NCBI RefSeq assembly: GCF_037975245.1
Contig: NC_092567.1
Span: 18,482,876-18,546,875 of the forward strand
Direction of reading: 5' to 3'
DNA: 64,000 nucleotides
Origin: Apostichopus japonicus
Taxonomy: Eukaryota; Echinodermata; Holothuroidea; Aspidochirotida; Stichopodidae
How positions within the stretch are numbered: position 1 is the first letter of the stretch; the number at the start of each line of letters is the position of its first letter. The position numbers were made by a program, and so were the translations under genes. The notes under the pieces were generated by a model that did not search any database, was not told where the DNA came from, and saw only the letters and a program-made list of their open reading frames with translations. Positions 1 through 13,063 of this stretch are shown piece after piece.

Positions 1-2549
1 TGGTGTTGCCGTTGCCATGGTATCACCATGGCAAGTAAGCTATACAGTGGTTACCCTCATTGAAAAACATATATGGACCCTAGTGACACAGACAGATGGG
101 CCAGACCACGCTTTAGACACTCAAAGAGTACCACGCATATTTGTAATCATCTCATCTTAGCCAACTGTCCACGTTATCATTTACATTTTGAGCAAGAAAC
201 GGATTCGAAATCTCTTGGATATATTTACATTTGCCGCAGATATAGAAATTAAACATGTAAGTTAAACTTTTACTTTATTTCTGTTTGTTTTTTTACCTTG
301 TTTTAAAGTTCATTTCAAGACTTATATTTACTCTCTATTACCTACATGTTTATCTTACTTTATTTACTTTCATGAATTTAAGTCCAAAGTTACCAATTCC
401 GGTTATTAAGAATAATGCGAAAAGGGATGCTTTCTGCTTAAAAACACTGGTCACATAAACTCAGCGATATCTTAGTTTTCCTAAAGCAATATTTTGGGTT
501 CCTTACTAAGAAATATAGGATTTCTGCTTCCTGTTTAAACAGTATAAGATGGCAGTGACGTTTGTAAACGAAACCAAACAAACATGTTGCTCTGGTTTTA
601 AGATATTTACATAGATTCATAAACCATCAACAATATAGATTTATCAACGAACCCAGTTTAGTATATAATTTCTTTTATCATTCCTAAACTATTTGCAGCA
701 TCTTGTCATAAATTCATGCACGTGTCAAGCTTATCTAGTATGGCTTATTTGTTGTTCGCATTACCGTGGTAACCAAGGTACGCGTCCAAACAACTCAATG
801 CGGAAAGTCACTTGGCGTTCATCTTATGATAAATATATTGGGAAAAAACATATATAGGTTGCTTTTCCTAATAATTTAATTTAGATTCTAAAGTTGCTTG
901 ACATAATTTACTCTCTTTCGACAAAGTTGGATATTCATTTGAAGACATTTCTCGTCATGAAGTGGAATTACTTTGAAACGAAATTCGGTTTTATTTAACA
1001 AGGTTGACTTTATTTTAGACGCCTTTGGTTAGCCAACCGTTTTTATTTAGTTTAATTCCAAATTTATAAGTTATATAAATTCATTTAGCATTACAATTAT
1101 GCTGCATTAATTTGTGAATCGGGTAATACTGAATTTGGCGTAAGTTCTCTTTACATGTTTGAAACCTCCGCAAGTTATGGACTTTATTTGAAAGGTTAAA
1201 TTATGCTGTATAATTAAACAAAATGTGGTCACCATTTTTATGCCCTTGATTTAAGTGCTTGCACATGAAGCAGTTAGTTTTTGCGCGAAGTCCTGAATGT
1301 ATTTGTATCAATTTTGGTATTGTTTGTTCTGTTTGGAGAAAATTCCATAATGAATTGATTGATCAATTTTAATTATAAAAAAAAAAGAACACTTGAAATG
1401 TTTTTTTAGATTCGGGAATGTTAGTTTGTTTGTTACATGTGAGCGATACAGATATCGAAAACTGAGTGGACGACATCTTTTTAATATTATTATGATTATT
1501 ATTATTTTTTTTGGGGGGGAGGGGCAAAATCTAATACGGTAGATAGTAATGTAGGCTAATTTAAATCTTCCATTTTCAATCAATTAAAAATATTTTAATA
1601 TGTCTTAATTCGATGCATTTGAGACTACTTTTCAATAATATTCATAGTTTCCAACATTCCAAGCAAAGTCAATAAAATAAATAATACTACTTTGAATGCT
1701 CGACAAATTGGTTAATTTTACATCCTGCGACTTGGGACAGCTTTTCAGATCGATTTTAAGAGTTACCAATTTTTTTTGCCGCGAGAAAAGATTCAGACGA
1801 CACCGCCCATAGAATTCCTGCAGAACAATGGTATTGTGTAAAATATCGACCTAAGTCGTATACAGGAGGGGCCAGTGTTTTTATCGATCTGAACCTAGTG
1901 GTCCCAGGCAACGCCGGCGGTGGCTTAAACTGTTTTTTCTTTTTCTATTCTTGTTCATCACTCGACCTTATAGTGTAGCTAAGATATACCACGAGACGTA
2001 AATTGGCAATCTCAGGGGGACAAAGGGGTAATGGAGGGGGTTAAGAAGAAACTAGGTAGAACATAACAAAAGAACTTTGATGAGAGGTGATAAGAATGTG
2101 TAAGTGAGAATTTAGGAGTAGGAGGCCGGGGTTGGTTGTTGGAAGGAGGGGAGGGGGTTGTTAGTTATTTTCTTCCTGGGTGATTATGTAGTGAAGTGGA
2201 TAGTAGGGTTTGATGAGCAGCATTTCCTTCACCAAACAGGAATTTCTTGAAAACATTTCAAGTATCGATTTGAGCAGGGGCGAATGGGAAGGGTGAAACC
2301 CACATCGAAGAATAAAACACACACAGAACGCCATCAAACAATATCTCTCTCTATCTGATAACATCTGTGACGATAAAATTTAGTCGTATGCGCTTGTATG
2401 TTTGCAATCATCGAAATTTTCTTATTTCTCACCTCTTTGTTTCTTCGATTATTTTCTCGAGTTTTCCTTTCTTTGCTTTTGTTATTAAAGTTAGAAGCAT
2501 TTTCATTTTCTATAATGTCATTTATTTTATTTCCTATTATCATTCACAG
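1..2549. other. Upstream flank of the small membrane-protein gene, no gene seen
   Basis: AT-rich sequence with only short, non-protein-like reading frames. A consensus donor (GTAAGT) at 257-262 could end a non-coding first exon spliced to the acceptor at 2548-2549, but this is only a possibility. A perfect short palindrome lies at 12-34. Nothing else stands out. Confidence 0.5.
12..34. repeat. Perfect 10-bp inverted repeat with 3-nt spacer
   Basis: TTGCCATGGT at 12-21 and ACCATGGCAA at 25-34 are exact reverse complements separated by ATC. It could be a dimeric protein-binding site or chance; nothing around it decides. Confidence 0.6.
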
Positions 2550-2562
2550 ATATAACATCAAG

Positions 2563-2883
2563 ATGAAGTCTTCTCAAGTTATTACCATCCAATGCCTGGT
2601 TGTCTTGATGGCCCTGGTCCTGCCAGCTCTCTGCCAGACGACATACGAACCGGACTATACTCTGATCACCGAAATCATCACAGAAATCGACACAATGACG
2701 ATGGAAGCTGTTGAACCTACCGCAGAACCGAATACCGGCTTGTCAGCGGGAGCTATCGCAGGTATCGCCGTTGGGGGCACCGTCGTCGCTGGAGGGGTAG
2801 TTGGAGGCACAGCAGCGGGTGTTATCTTCTTTACTAAGGGAAGTTCAGCCGTTGCACCGGCGGCGGCCGGGGCTGTTGCTTAA
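2563..2883 (+). CDS. Small secreted or single-pass membrane protein with glycine-rich membrane segment
   Basis: This reading frame encodes 106 residues; I do not recognise the family. Residues 1-24 form a signal peptide (MKSS start, long Leu/Val core, likely cleavage after PALC). Residues about 25-60 are a short acidic, Thr-rich stretch with a doubled ITEI motif. Residues about 61-89 are a Gly/Ala/Val hydrophobic segment with several GxxxG-type spacings ending in IFF, followed by a Lys and a short Ala/Ser/Pro tail. I chose the ATG at 2563 because it directly follows a good acceptor (pyrimidine tract, CACAG at 2545-2549) and starts the signal peptide; the frame is open further upstream but reads through intron-like sequence. 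A poly(A) signal lies at 3521. GC content rises sharply inside the frame, supporting coding. Expression and function are unknown. Confidence 0.7.
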   Translation: MKSSQVITIQCLVVLMALVLPALCQTTYEPDYTLITEIITEIDTMTMEAVEPTAEPNTGLSAGAIAGIAVGGTVVAGGVVGGTAAGVIFFTKGSSAVAPAAAGAVA

Positions 2884-3520
2884 CTGTGAACTTGATACGG
2901 TTTAAGCGGAAAACGCGCAATAGGACACAAGTGTTCGAAAATAAGGGAAGGGGGTCATGTTTCTTAACAACCCCCTCCCCAAATATGAAGTCATGGTCCG
3001 TCCACGGATATTCTGCTACGAGGGGGACGCAGGAACGGTTCTATAAAGACCCATATATGCCAATGGAGTCTAACTCATGGGCAGTGGATGGATTCATTTT
3101 TTTCTTTTTTTCCTCTCGATTATCAAATTGTAACAATCGATTCGCTGTTGTGACGTCAGAAGGACTTAACAGCACGTACTTCGTAGTAACCGCCAGCCCA
3201 TCTTTACCACAGACTGTCTAACAACAGAAACACATCCGTATATTTAGGACATGAATTATCTCCAACGCCCTCATATTTTATGGTGGTTACGAAATATACC
3301 AATGGGCAAATCTAAAAAAAAATCACGGATTTTGTGAACGTTGTTTGAAAGTACTGTACGATACTACCATTGAAACGGTAGGGCCTAGGCATGTATATGG
3401 TTACACGAACGTCTATATTATAGCATGATGAAACATTGGTGTAACCATTGGGGCATGGGAAGGAATGAGGGATCGGGAAATTAGCATAATTACTCTAATT
3501 TTCGTAATGCGGATGCACAG

Positions 3521-3526
3521 AATAAA
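3521..3526 (+). terminator. Poly(A) signal AATAAA of the small membrane-protein gene
   Basis: First canonical AATAAA after the stop codon at 2883, giving a 3' UTR of roughly 650 nt. Assignment rests on position and strand only. Confidence 0.4.
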
Positions 3527-3529
3527 ACT

Positions 3530-6500
3530 GGTTACACCACTGTGTCTATGTACCGACGATAGATTGTATAGAAGTTCGTAAGCTTGTAAATTTCTGTAAA
3601 TATTTTAAGATTTCTTTTGCATAGAAAGTGTATATGTATGATAAAGTTGAATTTAAATTAATCATGTAAGTAAACCAGGCAACTGATGGTGATATTGGTA
3701 TAATGTCAAAGGTCATTTTGAAAATCGATTATCATCAAAAGAGCTCTTCTCAGTTTTAGAATACATCAATTCCAAACTTAATACTTAACATACATTTGTA
3801 ATACAAGGGGGAGGTTTTTCTCATAGCCTCACTTCATGGTTTTCAAACTGAGGTGCGCATATACTTGGAATGGCTTATGTACATGTTGCTCAGATATTGG
3901 CTCTGTACGTATGATCACAGGATAGGGGGGTGGGTATGTAGGGTAGGGGGAAGGGGTACAATGGCTATTACAGAAACATATCTTCCTCAGGTGTTCATTA
4001 CGTTTGACTTACTGTAAAAAAAAAAATGTAACCTATGGTAATGAAAACAGTACATGTATTGTTCTTCAATAGTTTCTCCCAGTGAGATGGCGCCAGTCCA
4101 AAATGAAATCATATTTTGTACTACATTCTGATTTTATAACTGTATGAAGAATGATAATATATTTTGTGCTGAACGTATTCGATTTTCTTTTGATTCCTCT
4201 TTTTTGTTTACACATTTTTTGTTAGGAGTAGTAAACTTTGAATCTGATGTCCACCTAAATTCCATTCTGTTCCCATTCCACCCGACCACCCCCCCCCCGT
4301 ATATACCATATGACCTATAGTGATACCTTCTCCCTATACCGCACCCCATCTTGATGTTGGAACATGAAGTCGGACCCCCATCACTCAGGATTCTTAAATT
4401 GATGATCTGACATGCACCCAATTTCCATTCTCTTTCCACTCCACCCCCACCCTCGGGTCCTGTTGACCATTTGGTAACCTGACCCCATAAATAGATTATA
4501 ACTAATTACACCGATGAAACTTATCTGTGTATAAAAATCGTTTAGCCTATATTTATATAACCGTTTCAACCCAAAAAGGGAAATATTTTCAACAAACTTT
4601 TTCGTTAGTTATGGAAAACATAATTCGGCAAATACAAGGCGCGCAATTAAGTATCCATGGGGAGAGGGGGGGGGGTGAACAAAAATCAATACCCTCGCCA
4701 ATGCAATACAAAACCGTACAAAAACACCTATAGTACAGATATACATGTAATAGGTACTAGGTAGCCTACTCGGTACAATATATATAAGCAGTTGAAAATG
4801 CTTAAAGGTAACGTTGTTACAAATTCGCAAAATAAAGCACATGTTTGCATCTATAGGCACCATCCATTTTACCAACACTTCTGAAAGCGATGGGGTACCC
4901 CCCCCCCCCGGAGGATATAGCAAATTATAGCTCCCACAAAAACTGGTGGTTGCGCCCCTTGTATATTAACAGCGGCTTTGCGAAAAGATTGGATTTTTTT
5001 ATTTATTTTTGAACCAACCTTTTCGTGAGTTTCAGTCATGGGATTCTATGACTGGGCGAATACCTTTGTATACCACAAACAAAGGCCAAAGGCTAACAAA
5101 GGCTAAATTTCACAAAACAACTCTTTATGTATTCGCTTTGTCAACATTCTAAAATTGAAGTGTTAGTTTACTTATTGTCACCGTTGTGTATTTTAAAATG
5201 GTGAATTTTGGGTGACTCACTTAAGTTGAATGAAAAGTAGGGCACCCAATTGGATCGTGACGCTTCGATAACAGTCATGTCAGTGCCTGTGAGGTGGAGG
5301 GGGGGGGGGTTGTTGCTGGGGCGAAAATCGAGGAGCAGTGGCACTTTGAATTGAGGAGATATATTCCATAGTTACCTGAAAGATTTTCAGATAAAGTGGA
5401 CCCTCCTTGCATTTAGTACCACAAAGTGGATCCTCATTGCATGTAATACTAAAGGGGCACTTTTTAGAAAACTTTTCTGATAAGTTTTCGACAGCAGGTC
5501 AATTTTACGTAACATTTTCATAAATTTTCCAACAAAATGGCGCTTTACATAGAACAAAATGGCAAGTTTGAATTTGTTTTAAATGGGGTAGTAATTTTCT
5601 TTACTCAAAAAGGGACACTTTTGTAAGGTTTTTGCAAATGGGGAATTTTGTCAAAACTGGGGGTGGGTTGGGGGGTGGGAAACCATGCATGCCGCCGGCT
5701 CTGCCCCCTGCTCTTCGTCGCCCCTGTGAGGACGGAAAGGGGAAGGAGGCATGGAAAAGCGCAAGATGTGCAATACCAAATCGTATCATATGACAGTGAG
5801 TTATGTGTATTTAGCCATGCAGAACCGTCAATCTGTCTACGGCATGACCACGTCATCATTATCAAACTGTTATCGAAATTAATTTCTAATCTGTTTTCAG
5901 ACATAATTTGGCAATATCTGCCGTGTATTTCGGTTAATCATCATATCATGAATCATTTGCATGGTTATATGATTCGATAAAGGAAGACTAAAGTCTTTTC
6001 TAACTTTAATAATTCTTTATAAATAAACAAGTACCAACTTCAACCTTTATTCCCTGTGTCACAAGTGGTATACTTGAAAAATGCAAACAATTTTAAAAAA
6101 TGCACGAGTTTACGAATCTATTGAACGCCAAGGTGAATACCCCCCCCCCTCCCCCTCCACCTCCCACCGTTTGTAAGGGATAGTGTTCTGATGTGTGGAT
6201 CTTTGTTGGAGTTGGACCAATTTATGTTGTGCAGTGTGTACTGAAGTTACATATATCTTAATGCATTGTTCAGTCTTAGATGAGACGCGGCACATTAATT
6301 GAAATTCAGCATAGCCAAAGTGGGTTTACACGAGTGCAAAGCACAAGATCATGAGGGTTATCCGTCGACACCCCCACCTCATGTAATATCAGTTCCCACC
6401 CTATAATCGTCTCGAATAGGCCCTCAAATAGTGTGTTTCGATATCATAAATATTAGTGAATCCGATCATCTTTGAATCCACAATTTTATGTCGTACCGTG

Positions 6501-7985
6501 ATAGAAGATTAAAAGCGGTTTGTTTCCCTTCGTATAAAATTAATGTCCTAAATGCAAAGGTAAACCATCTTTTGCTTAACATGTTTTTTATGAGTGTATG
6601 TTGATTCTATACAGAAAATTATTATCCTTCTATTCCGCTGTAATTCGAATTGAGGGCGCTCTACCATTTTGTGTTGAGACTATGCCGTGCTTTTTATTGG
6701 TGCCTGACAACTAAAGCAGCCTTTCATTAATTGTCCACATGCATGACTTGCAATCCTGCATTTCCTGGTTAAAATAGAAATGAACTATAAATTGGGGGGG
6801 GGGGGGGGGTAAGGCTCCCAATTTTGTGAAAAATAAATCAGAAGAAAGATCCCCTTTTTATGAATCTTACATGCACCATTTGGTCACAAAACTGTACCTT
6901 TTTCCAATTTTGTTAGTAATTACATGCGCCTCTTTTGTTATTTAAAAAGTGCTCCTCTGTTGAAGGAATAGAAAAAAATTAATGAAAAATATCGTTGCCA
7001 AATTAAGATGATATTCTTTTTTGAAAGGTGCTTTCTTGTTGAAAAACATTCAAATACTATACTCTCCGGTATAATTTTGGGGTTGGCAAAAAACCTCCTG
7101 CCGCCCGATACCCTTGAACCAAACATATCCTTACCCCAAAATAGTGACAGTTCCATGATACATTATTTCACTCGTTGTCAAACACATGAATATAAACAAA
7201 ATCTTTCAATAAATCAGTTAATTAATTGATCAATCATTCCATGATACATTATTCATGATCATATTTATTTATGTGCATACAAAACTATATTTTTGATGAA
7301 TTAAATACTACTACAGTAGGCCGCATATTATTATGATATACTTCCAGTTTTCAGTTGTTATGGTAACCGAGAAGAAATCCGATTGAGGAATAACTGTATT
7401 CAAGTGTAACGCAAATCCAACTGTCCTAGGCCTACCTCATAGTCATACTCTCCCCTCAAAATAATAAAATTAATCTCTTGTCATCAAATTCAACTGAAAT
7501 TTAGGAATGTGCCAAAATAAATCCCTTGTACTTGTGCAAATAATTTCTTTTTCTATGAAAGAACTCTGCCCCCTCCCCTCCCCCACCTTTCATTTCCCAC
7601 ATGAAAAAAAAAATGGTCACATGGCAGAATGACAACAAAGGTTGCCGACATTTTTTCACAATTGTAGGCACGTCTGTGACCAATCAACAGCCTGTGTAAC
7701 TAGAATGTTCAGTATACTTTATGCAAAGTCATGGTTGCCAACAATTTATAGAAATGACGTAATTTACTGTTACTTTTACTCAATGATATCCAAATCTCTC
7801 ACTTTTCTCCTCCAAATTATCAATTATATTCTTATTTATCGTACTTTAAATACAAATGGGTATGAAAAGATTCCAGAAAGTTGTTTTTGATCTCAACTTT
7901 AAGAGAAAATAAAACAAAATTGTGAATTGTTTGCCATCTTTGGAATTTTCAGTAGGGAGTAAGTTATTTAGATTGCACAGTCCCA
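3530..7985. other. Intergenic region, no gene seen
   Basis: No protein-like exon found on either strand. The region holds long G or C homopolymers (about 4291, 4888, 5300, 6130 and 6794-6809), a degenerate local duplication at 4240-4485, and a short duplication near 5394-5455 (two copies of AAAGTGGAyCCTC with similar flanks). Confidence 0.5.
4240..4485. repeat. Degenerate tandem duplication of about 160 bp
   Basis: The segment starting ATCTGATGTCCACC at about 4242 and that starting GATCTGACATGCACCC at about 4403 align through a shared TTCCATTCTsTTyCC motif and a C-rich tract followed by a GACC motif. The copies have diverged considerably. Confidence 0.45.
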
Positions 7986-7990
7986 TATGG

Positions 7991-8025
7991 TATATAAAGC
8001 AGCGTTGCGCAGTTAATGCTTCACT
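7991..8025 (+). promoter_or_regulatory. Ferritin core promoter
   Basis: TATATAAA at 7991-7998 is a strong TATA box. An initiator-like TTCACTA lies about 31 nt downstream, putting the predicted start near 8023. This gives a 5' UTR of about 129 nt and places the IRE about 26 nt from the cap, close enough to block ribosome loading when bound. Confidence 0.65.
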
Positions 8026-8048
8026 ACTACATACAGGACAAGATATTT

Positions 8049-8082
8049 GTTTGCGCTTTCGCAGTGACGAAACCAGACAAAC
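8049..8082 (+). promoter_or_regulatory. Iron-responsive element (IRE) in the ferritin 5' UTR
   Basis: Apical loop CAGTGA (8062-8067) matches the CAGUGN consensus. A perfect 5-bp upper stem flanks it (TTTCG 8057-8061 with CGAAA 8068-8072), and an unpaired C sits at 8056 exactly 5' of that stem. The lower stem pairs GTTTG (8049-8053) with CAAAC (8078-8082) across a small internal loop. In known systems, iron regulatory proteins bind this hairpin at low iron and repress ferritin translation. The imperfect lower stem might lower affinity. Confidence 0.93.
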
Positions 8083-8151
8083 TTGCCGCCAAAATTCCAT
8101 CAGATATTGTACTTTTCGTGTGATATTTTCGCCCAAAAAAGAAACATCAAG

Positions 8152-10724
8152 ATGCAGCCAAGCCAAGTCCGCCAGAACTTCCATGAGTTGTGTGAGGCCG
8201 GAGTGAACAAGCAAATCAACTTGGAGTTGTATGCTTCCTACACCTATCATTCCATCGTAAGTATATACCGTAGGCTAGTGTGTTATATTCAAGTACGATA
8301 AGGACAACGTAGGCTTAGCGAACATGCCCAAACGTTAAGGTTTTAAGACCGTTCGTATTATAGGTGTGTCTTTTTGGTGTGCCTGAACGATTGTTTAGAC
8401 CATATATTTCAGCCAGAACTTGTTCAGTATGCAATCCTAAAGGCTCTTCAAGAATATATTGTGCAAGTTGTGCAAGGTCATCGCCTAGATTGAAAAAGTA
8501 ACACAGCAGTAATACTAGGCTACAGTATACCAGAAACATTCAAGAATAAAATAAGTTTGCAAGCTTCAAATACTTCTAATTTCAATCGTGTATCATGTCA
8601 CAAGTTGCTGCTCTTTTCGATGTCTGTATGTTGTTATATCTTTATCCCACAAGGTCATGTAACATGAGTAATTGGTTATGTTAGATAATTTGATGTACAG
8701 CCCTCTCACTGTATTGTTAAGTTTAGGGAACAATGAGTTTGGGGCTTTACATATGTTGCAGAACACAGTTCCTGTCAGGGTGTAATGTAATATTGAACAT
8801 ACATTTCATGGCACTTCGGAAGGGGCAAGGATACATGCGCATAACATCATATTGCATTGACCATTTAGTTGGCTATGTGCCATGTATGTTCAACTGGGAA
8901 CGACTTCAGGAAGTGGTGCTGTTGGTTTGACTTCCTGGAAGGAAATGCCTACCAGCTCGTGACTCCAAACTGTTAAGTCGACCCCATTAATATCAAGAAA
9001 GACTATGTTATAGTTAACCAGTAGAGTGGGTGCTTATTATCATAGTTGTTTTTAAGGGAAGGTGAAGTGGGGTGGGGGGAGTGTATATAAGAGGTTTTCA
9101 GAGCAGGCATAGTATAGCATCTTCATATACAGTAGCTCACAGTAGAAAATCAATGACATGAAAAGCTTGCTGAGAGATAGTTTTGGGTGATGAGACAGCA
9201 GAAATGTTCTCTTCATATTTAGATCCTATGATGTGAATCATCAGGCTCCCTTTATTTGTTTACCATTGTTTGTTTAATCACTTAGCGAATGAATCACGAG
9301 TGCCAAAGATCAGTTCATTGAACAACCTTGGCCTTTTTTCACGCATTCACACCCAGGTGACCCTTGTCATATGACTGCCTGAGCTGTTTTGTTATCATTT
9401 GTTATCAACAATAGAGAGCAGTTTTTGCTTTGTCATTATCAGACCTATAGTTTTGTTGAAATGCCGCCTCTTAAGTAACAGACTCGCTAGGTATTCACAT
9501 GTTCTTTATAGAATTGTCACCCAGTTTTAATATCGTTTATCTTTCTGTAAATTTTGGTTAGTTTGAGACATTTATTTTCATCGTTATTTATTGTTTTTTT
9601 TCGCTCTCAGGCCTTCTACTTTGACCGCGATGATGTCGCCCTTCCTGGAGCCCACAAGTACTTCAAGAAGCAGTCAGAGGAAGAACGTGAACATGCCGAG
9701 AAACTGATGAAGTTTCAGAACCAGCGAGGTGGTCGCGTGAAGCTCAAGGACATCACGGTATGTATGTTTTTCCAATGAAAAACCGGGTACATGTGTGCAG
9801 TATGAGTGAAGCAAATGGCAGGATGGTACATGGAGGAGTGAGACCTGGGGAGTTAGTCCAAACAAAATTTTGTTACTTGAGGATAATTTGGTTGGCTTAA
9901 TTTTCAAGTTTTTGATTTTCTAAGAATTTGGAAAATTGGCCAAAAAAAAAAGGTGAAAAAAGATTCTTTACAGGAAACTTCTGTGGGTATAATAAATGCA
10001 TGTGTTTGAATCCTAGTAGATATATATATTGCAAATAGGTATTTGATTTCTGGTGTAAATTTGGTGCTGTTTTTCTTTGTCAGTTTTTTCCGTAAAGATA
10101 ATTATTTTACCAGTTATGTCCACAGGGTTGGATGGGATATGAATACGTTTGATTCAGGGGGTTAGCCGGGAGGAATATGTATCATATATGACATAAAATA
10201 TTCTTCTTATATGTGCACAGACTTTGTGGAAAAGGTGGGCCTGTGATCGTTAATTAATTCAGGCATCAATACTTGAGAACTTAACATTTAGATTAGGCAT
10301 TTTCCAGATAGCACAGTTATATGACAGTTGTGTCATTCAGTTGTATGGTTTTTAAGTGAATTGGTCACATTGGTAAATTTTTCCTTTTCTTTGGCAACAA
10401 CGACTGCTACGAATTAAAAATTGAGCATCTCCGAACTCTTTTGTACTTTTACAGGCTCCAGAAAAGGAAGAATGGGGCAGCCTGCTGGATGCTTTCAAGG
10501 TCGCCTTGGAACTGGAAAAGAAGGTGAACCAGAGTCTGTTGGACCTTCACGGTCTGGCAGACTCCAAGAAGGACGCGCAGATGTGCGACTTCATCGAGAC
10601 CCACTACCTGACGGAACAGGTGGAGGCCATCAAGGAGATCGGTGACCACATCACCAATCTGAAGCGCGTCGGCACCGGCCTGGGCGAATTCATCTACGAT
10701 AAGGAGAACCTGAAGGAGGATTAA
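8152..10724 (+). CDS. Ferritin, heavy-chain type (cytosolic)
   Basis: Iron-storage ferritin subunit, expected to form the 24-mer cage that oxidises Fe(II) and stores it as ferrihydrite. Coding exons are 8152-8256, 9611-9757 and 10455-10724, all phase 0 with GT-AG introns of 1354 and 697 bp, giving 173 residues. All H-type ferroxidase ligands are present: Glu25, Tyr32, Glu60, His63, Glu105 and Gln139 (human H numbering minus 2). Family landmarks include [20 protein letters not shown] and DFIETHYL. There is no signal peptide, so the protein should be cytosolic. The ATG follows the IRE-bearing leader (AACATCAAG before ATG) and begins [12 protein letters not shown], as in other invertebrate ferritins. 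Regulation is expected at translation through the IRE. A 405-bp antisense open frame over exon 1 is a shadow. Confidence 0.97.
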
Positions 10725-10778
10725 GACCCGGACCTCCCTCGGATGCCGTGGAACGGTCAGACTACTTCCTTAGGAAAG

Positions 10779-11216
10779 AATAAAAAGAAACATTTTAAAA
10801 CATTTTCGAAAACAAAATCTAGGCACCGATGAAAAAAATGAAAAAAAGAATTATTGTTCAGTACAATTGCCAGAGACCAACCTGGGAATTATTCACTAAA
10901 TCTTTGGGATTAAGATATTGTCTGCACAAATTCTGTCATTCCAATGCTGTGCAAAATTACAAATCAATGTACCACTATTCCAAGTTAATTGACATTGTAA
11001 CTGTGTAACAATTGTAAGTAAGCCAAGTTATGAAGAGTCCGACCCACACGAAGCACATTTAACATGTGAAGTAATTAATTTTAAAGAATAAAAAAAAATA
11101 TAAAAGGAAAGATTAAAAAATTGAGACCCACAGGATTTGGACTTTTAAATATGATTTTTTTTTGTATGCATGAATTTTTTTTTTAAAGGAAATGTGTGGT
11201 GATCAATAAAAATAAA
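10779..11216 (+). terminator. Ferritin poly(A) signals
   Basis: AATAAA occurs at 10779-10784, 11087-11092, 11205-11210 and 11211-11216, all after the stop at 10724. The AT-rich 3' UTR could therefore end at alternative sites, from about 75 to 510 nt long. Confidence 0.6.
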
Positions 11217-12395
11217 AACAGAAAAAATATGTATTGAAATTTGTTTGTGTCCTTAATATATCTCAGTGGCTAATACTTTTTATTCTTGTCACAACACACT
11301 GCTTTTAACTATGAAAAAAAGATCAAGTATGTTGTACACCCTCTCTATACATTGATTACGTAAGATCCATGAAGAAAACTGCTCATTACATCGATGAAAC
11401 CACAATGCTCTTTGCATCTGGTTAATTTTCGAAATTTGTGAGTGAATAAAAATACTAGCAAGAGTAAAATTCGAAAGTGACCTTCGAAATTATTTAACAA
11501 CTAAAAGCTAGCCAACTCTGTGAGTTGCTGGCTTTAACTAATGGTGTCATTACCACAGTTGCAACCCATAGTTCCTGAAATATCCTGTCATCGGTAGTAA
11601 TTTAAAATTCCCCGGATCAGTGTCAGCTTTCATGTTTTGCTCCTTTAAGATATCTAAACCAGTTAGAAGTTGAACCAAATGGAGGGACAAGTTAGGGTAG
11701 GGATGGGTGTGCTTTAAAGCAGAGGTGGGAAGGGTTGAAAAAGTTTCCATTCTCAAACTATCAGCAGTAGTATTACTATGAGGTCATGGAACCACCTACT
11801 CGTCCCAGCCATCGTCAAGGTACGGCACATTCTTTATACATCAACAACCCCTAACGTTAAAACCTACTCGTAGTACCACATAGGCTCTGTTAAACGGTTT
11901 GTATACAAAGGCTTATATGGTTCAATTGTGTGTGCATATGCATGAGTTGCTTGAAACATGCCACCCAGTTGGGGCATTCTTTTTCAGTACGAGCAGTATG
12001 AATATCATGTTTCTATCAGATCAAGGTTAGGAACTGTTTGTAATGTCAATACCAGTGTTCTGAGAGCACGATATTGGAGTATTGGTTGTATCAACGTGAA
12101 CGTCTATGGCAGTACCATACAAGATTCCAAATTGGCGACTGAAGGGCAATACCCTCCCCCAAGAGAAACCAGGTCGGGGAGGGGTGATGGCGGGAAGGGT
12201 TATCCCATTATTATTCTCAGAGGGCGTCGTGACGCCACATGTCCAAGCTTATACGAATGCCGTATAAGAAACGATGCCCTTCGATCTATTCAATTTATTT
12301 GGATGTAAATAAATGAGGGCTGACGAGGTACAACCAGCGGCATAACTAGAGGCCGCCCGTCCCTTAGGTGGGGGAGGGGGGGGGGGGGGGTGGAA
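11217..12395. other. Intergenic stretch between ferritin and the LINE
   Basis: No protein-like frame. Near the right end, a sequence like AGCGGCATAACTAG (about 12338) followed by a G15 run (12376-12390) resembles the start of a hAT-like element of the kind seen at 48229 (GTGGCGTAACTAG plus G run). No right end was found. Confidence 0.4.
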
Positions 12396-13063
12396 AGTAC
12401 CGAAACTTGAGGGAGACAACCAACCACCATCGCGCTGAAGCCGGCCGCTTTTATAATTTGTTCAAACTATTGGAGGAACAATCTTTAAAGTTAGATGAAG
12501 ATTTCTTGTTGGACGTGGGTCTTTTTATTTGTAAGGAAAAACGACTAAACGAAATCCTTTGTATACGATGCCCACCCACAACCAAAGTTCTCATAGCTGG
12601 GGACTCGATCTGGCGTGATTTTTCAAGAGATGACTTTGAAAGCAATGTCAATGTGTTGTCTTTGAGAGGAGCGACGATCAGTGCCCCAAAGCTGAATATC
12701 GAAGAACGTGAAGCCTTGACACCAATCACGTCATTTTACATGTTGGAACTAATGATATTTGCAAATAACACCCCAGTACAAGTAATTATAAGCGATTATA
12801 AAGGTCTTGTAACTTCAATACAGACGAAGAATACATCCTCGACAAAAGTAACCATCTTAGGTCCCTGCCCAAGGACGGATCCACACTCCGAATCTATCAA
12901 GGAATTCAACAACAGTCTAAAGGAACTAGCCATGAAATGTGACTGTAACTTCATTGAAAACATACCATCGTTTTCATACGGTGATGGCGAAGTCGACACA
13001 TCCCGATTCTGTGATGATAAACTACACCTTAGCCAGCTAGGCAGTGATAAAACTCAAATATAA
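12396..13063 (+). pseudogene. LINE ORF1 remnant with SGNH/GDSL esterase-like domain
   Basis: Reads VLIAGDSIWRDF (block I GDS motif) near 12588-12626 and DDKLHLSQLG (block V, Asp/His region) near 13013-13042. Between them ILGPCPRTD replaces the usual central block. This layout fits the esterase domain of CR1-type ORF1 proteins. The nominal ATG at 12368 lies in a G-rich run and is probably not the original start. A further in-frame piece downstream (13138-13380) is rich in His, Pro and Ser, as ORF1 tails often are. Likely nonfunctional. Confidence 0.6.

Noticed and set aside
7846-8250. 134-codon open frame on the minus strand over ferritin exon 1
   Set aside because: It is the antisense shadow of a certain exon and its leader; no splice or family support.
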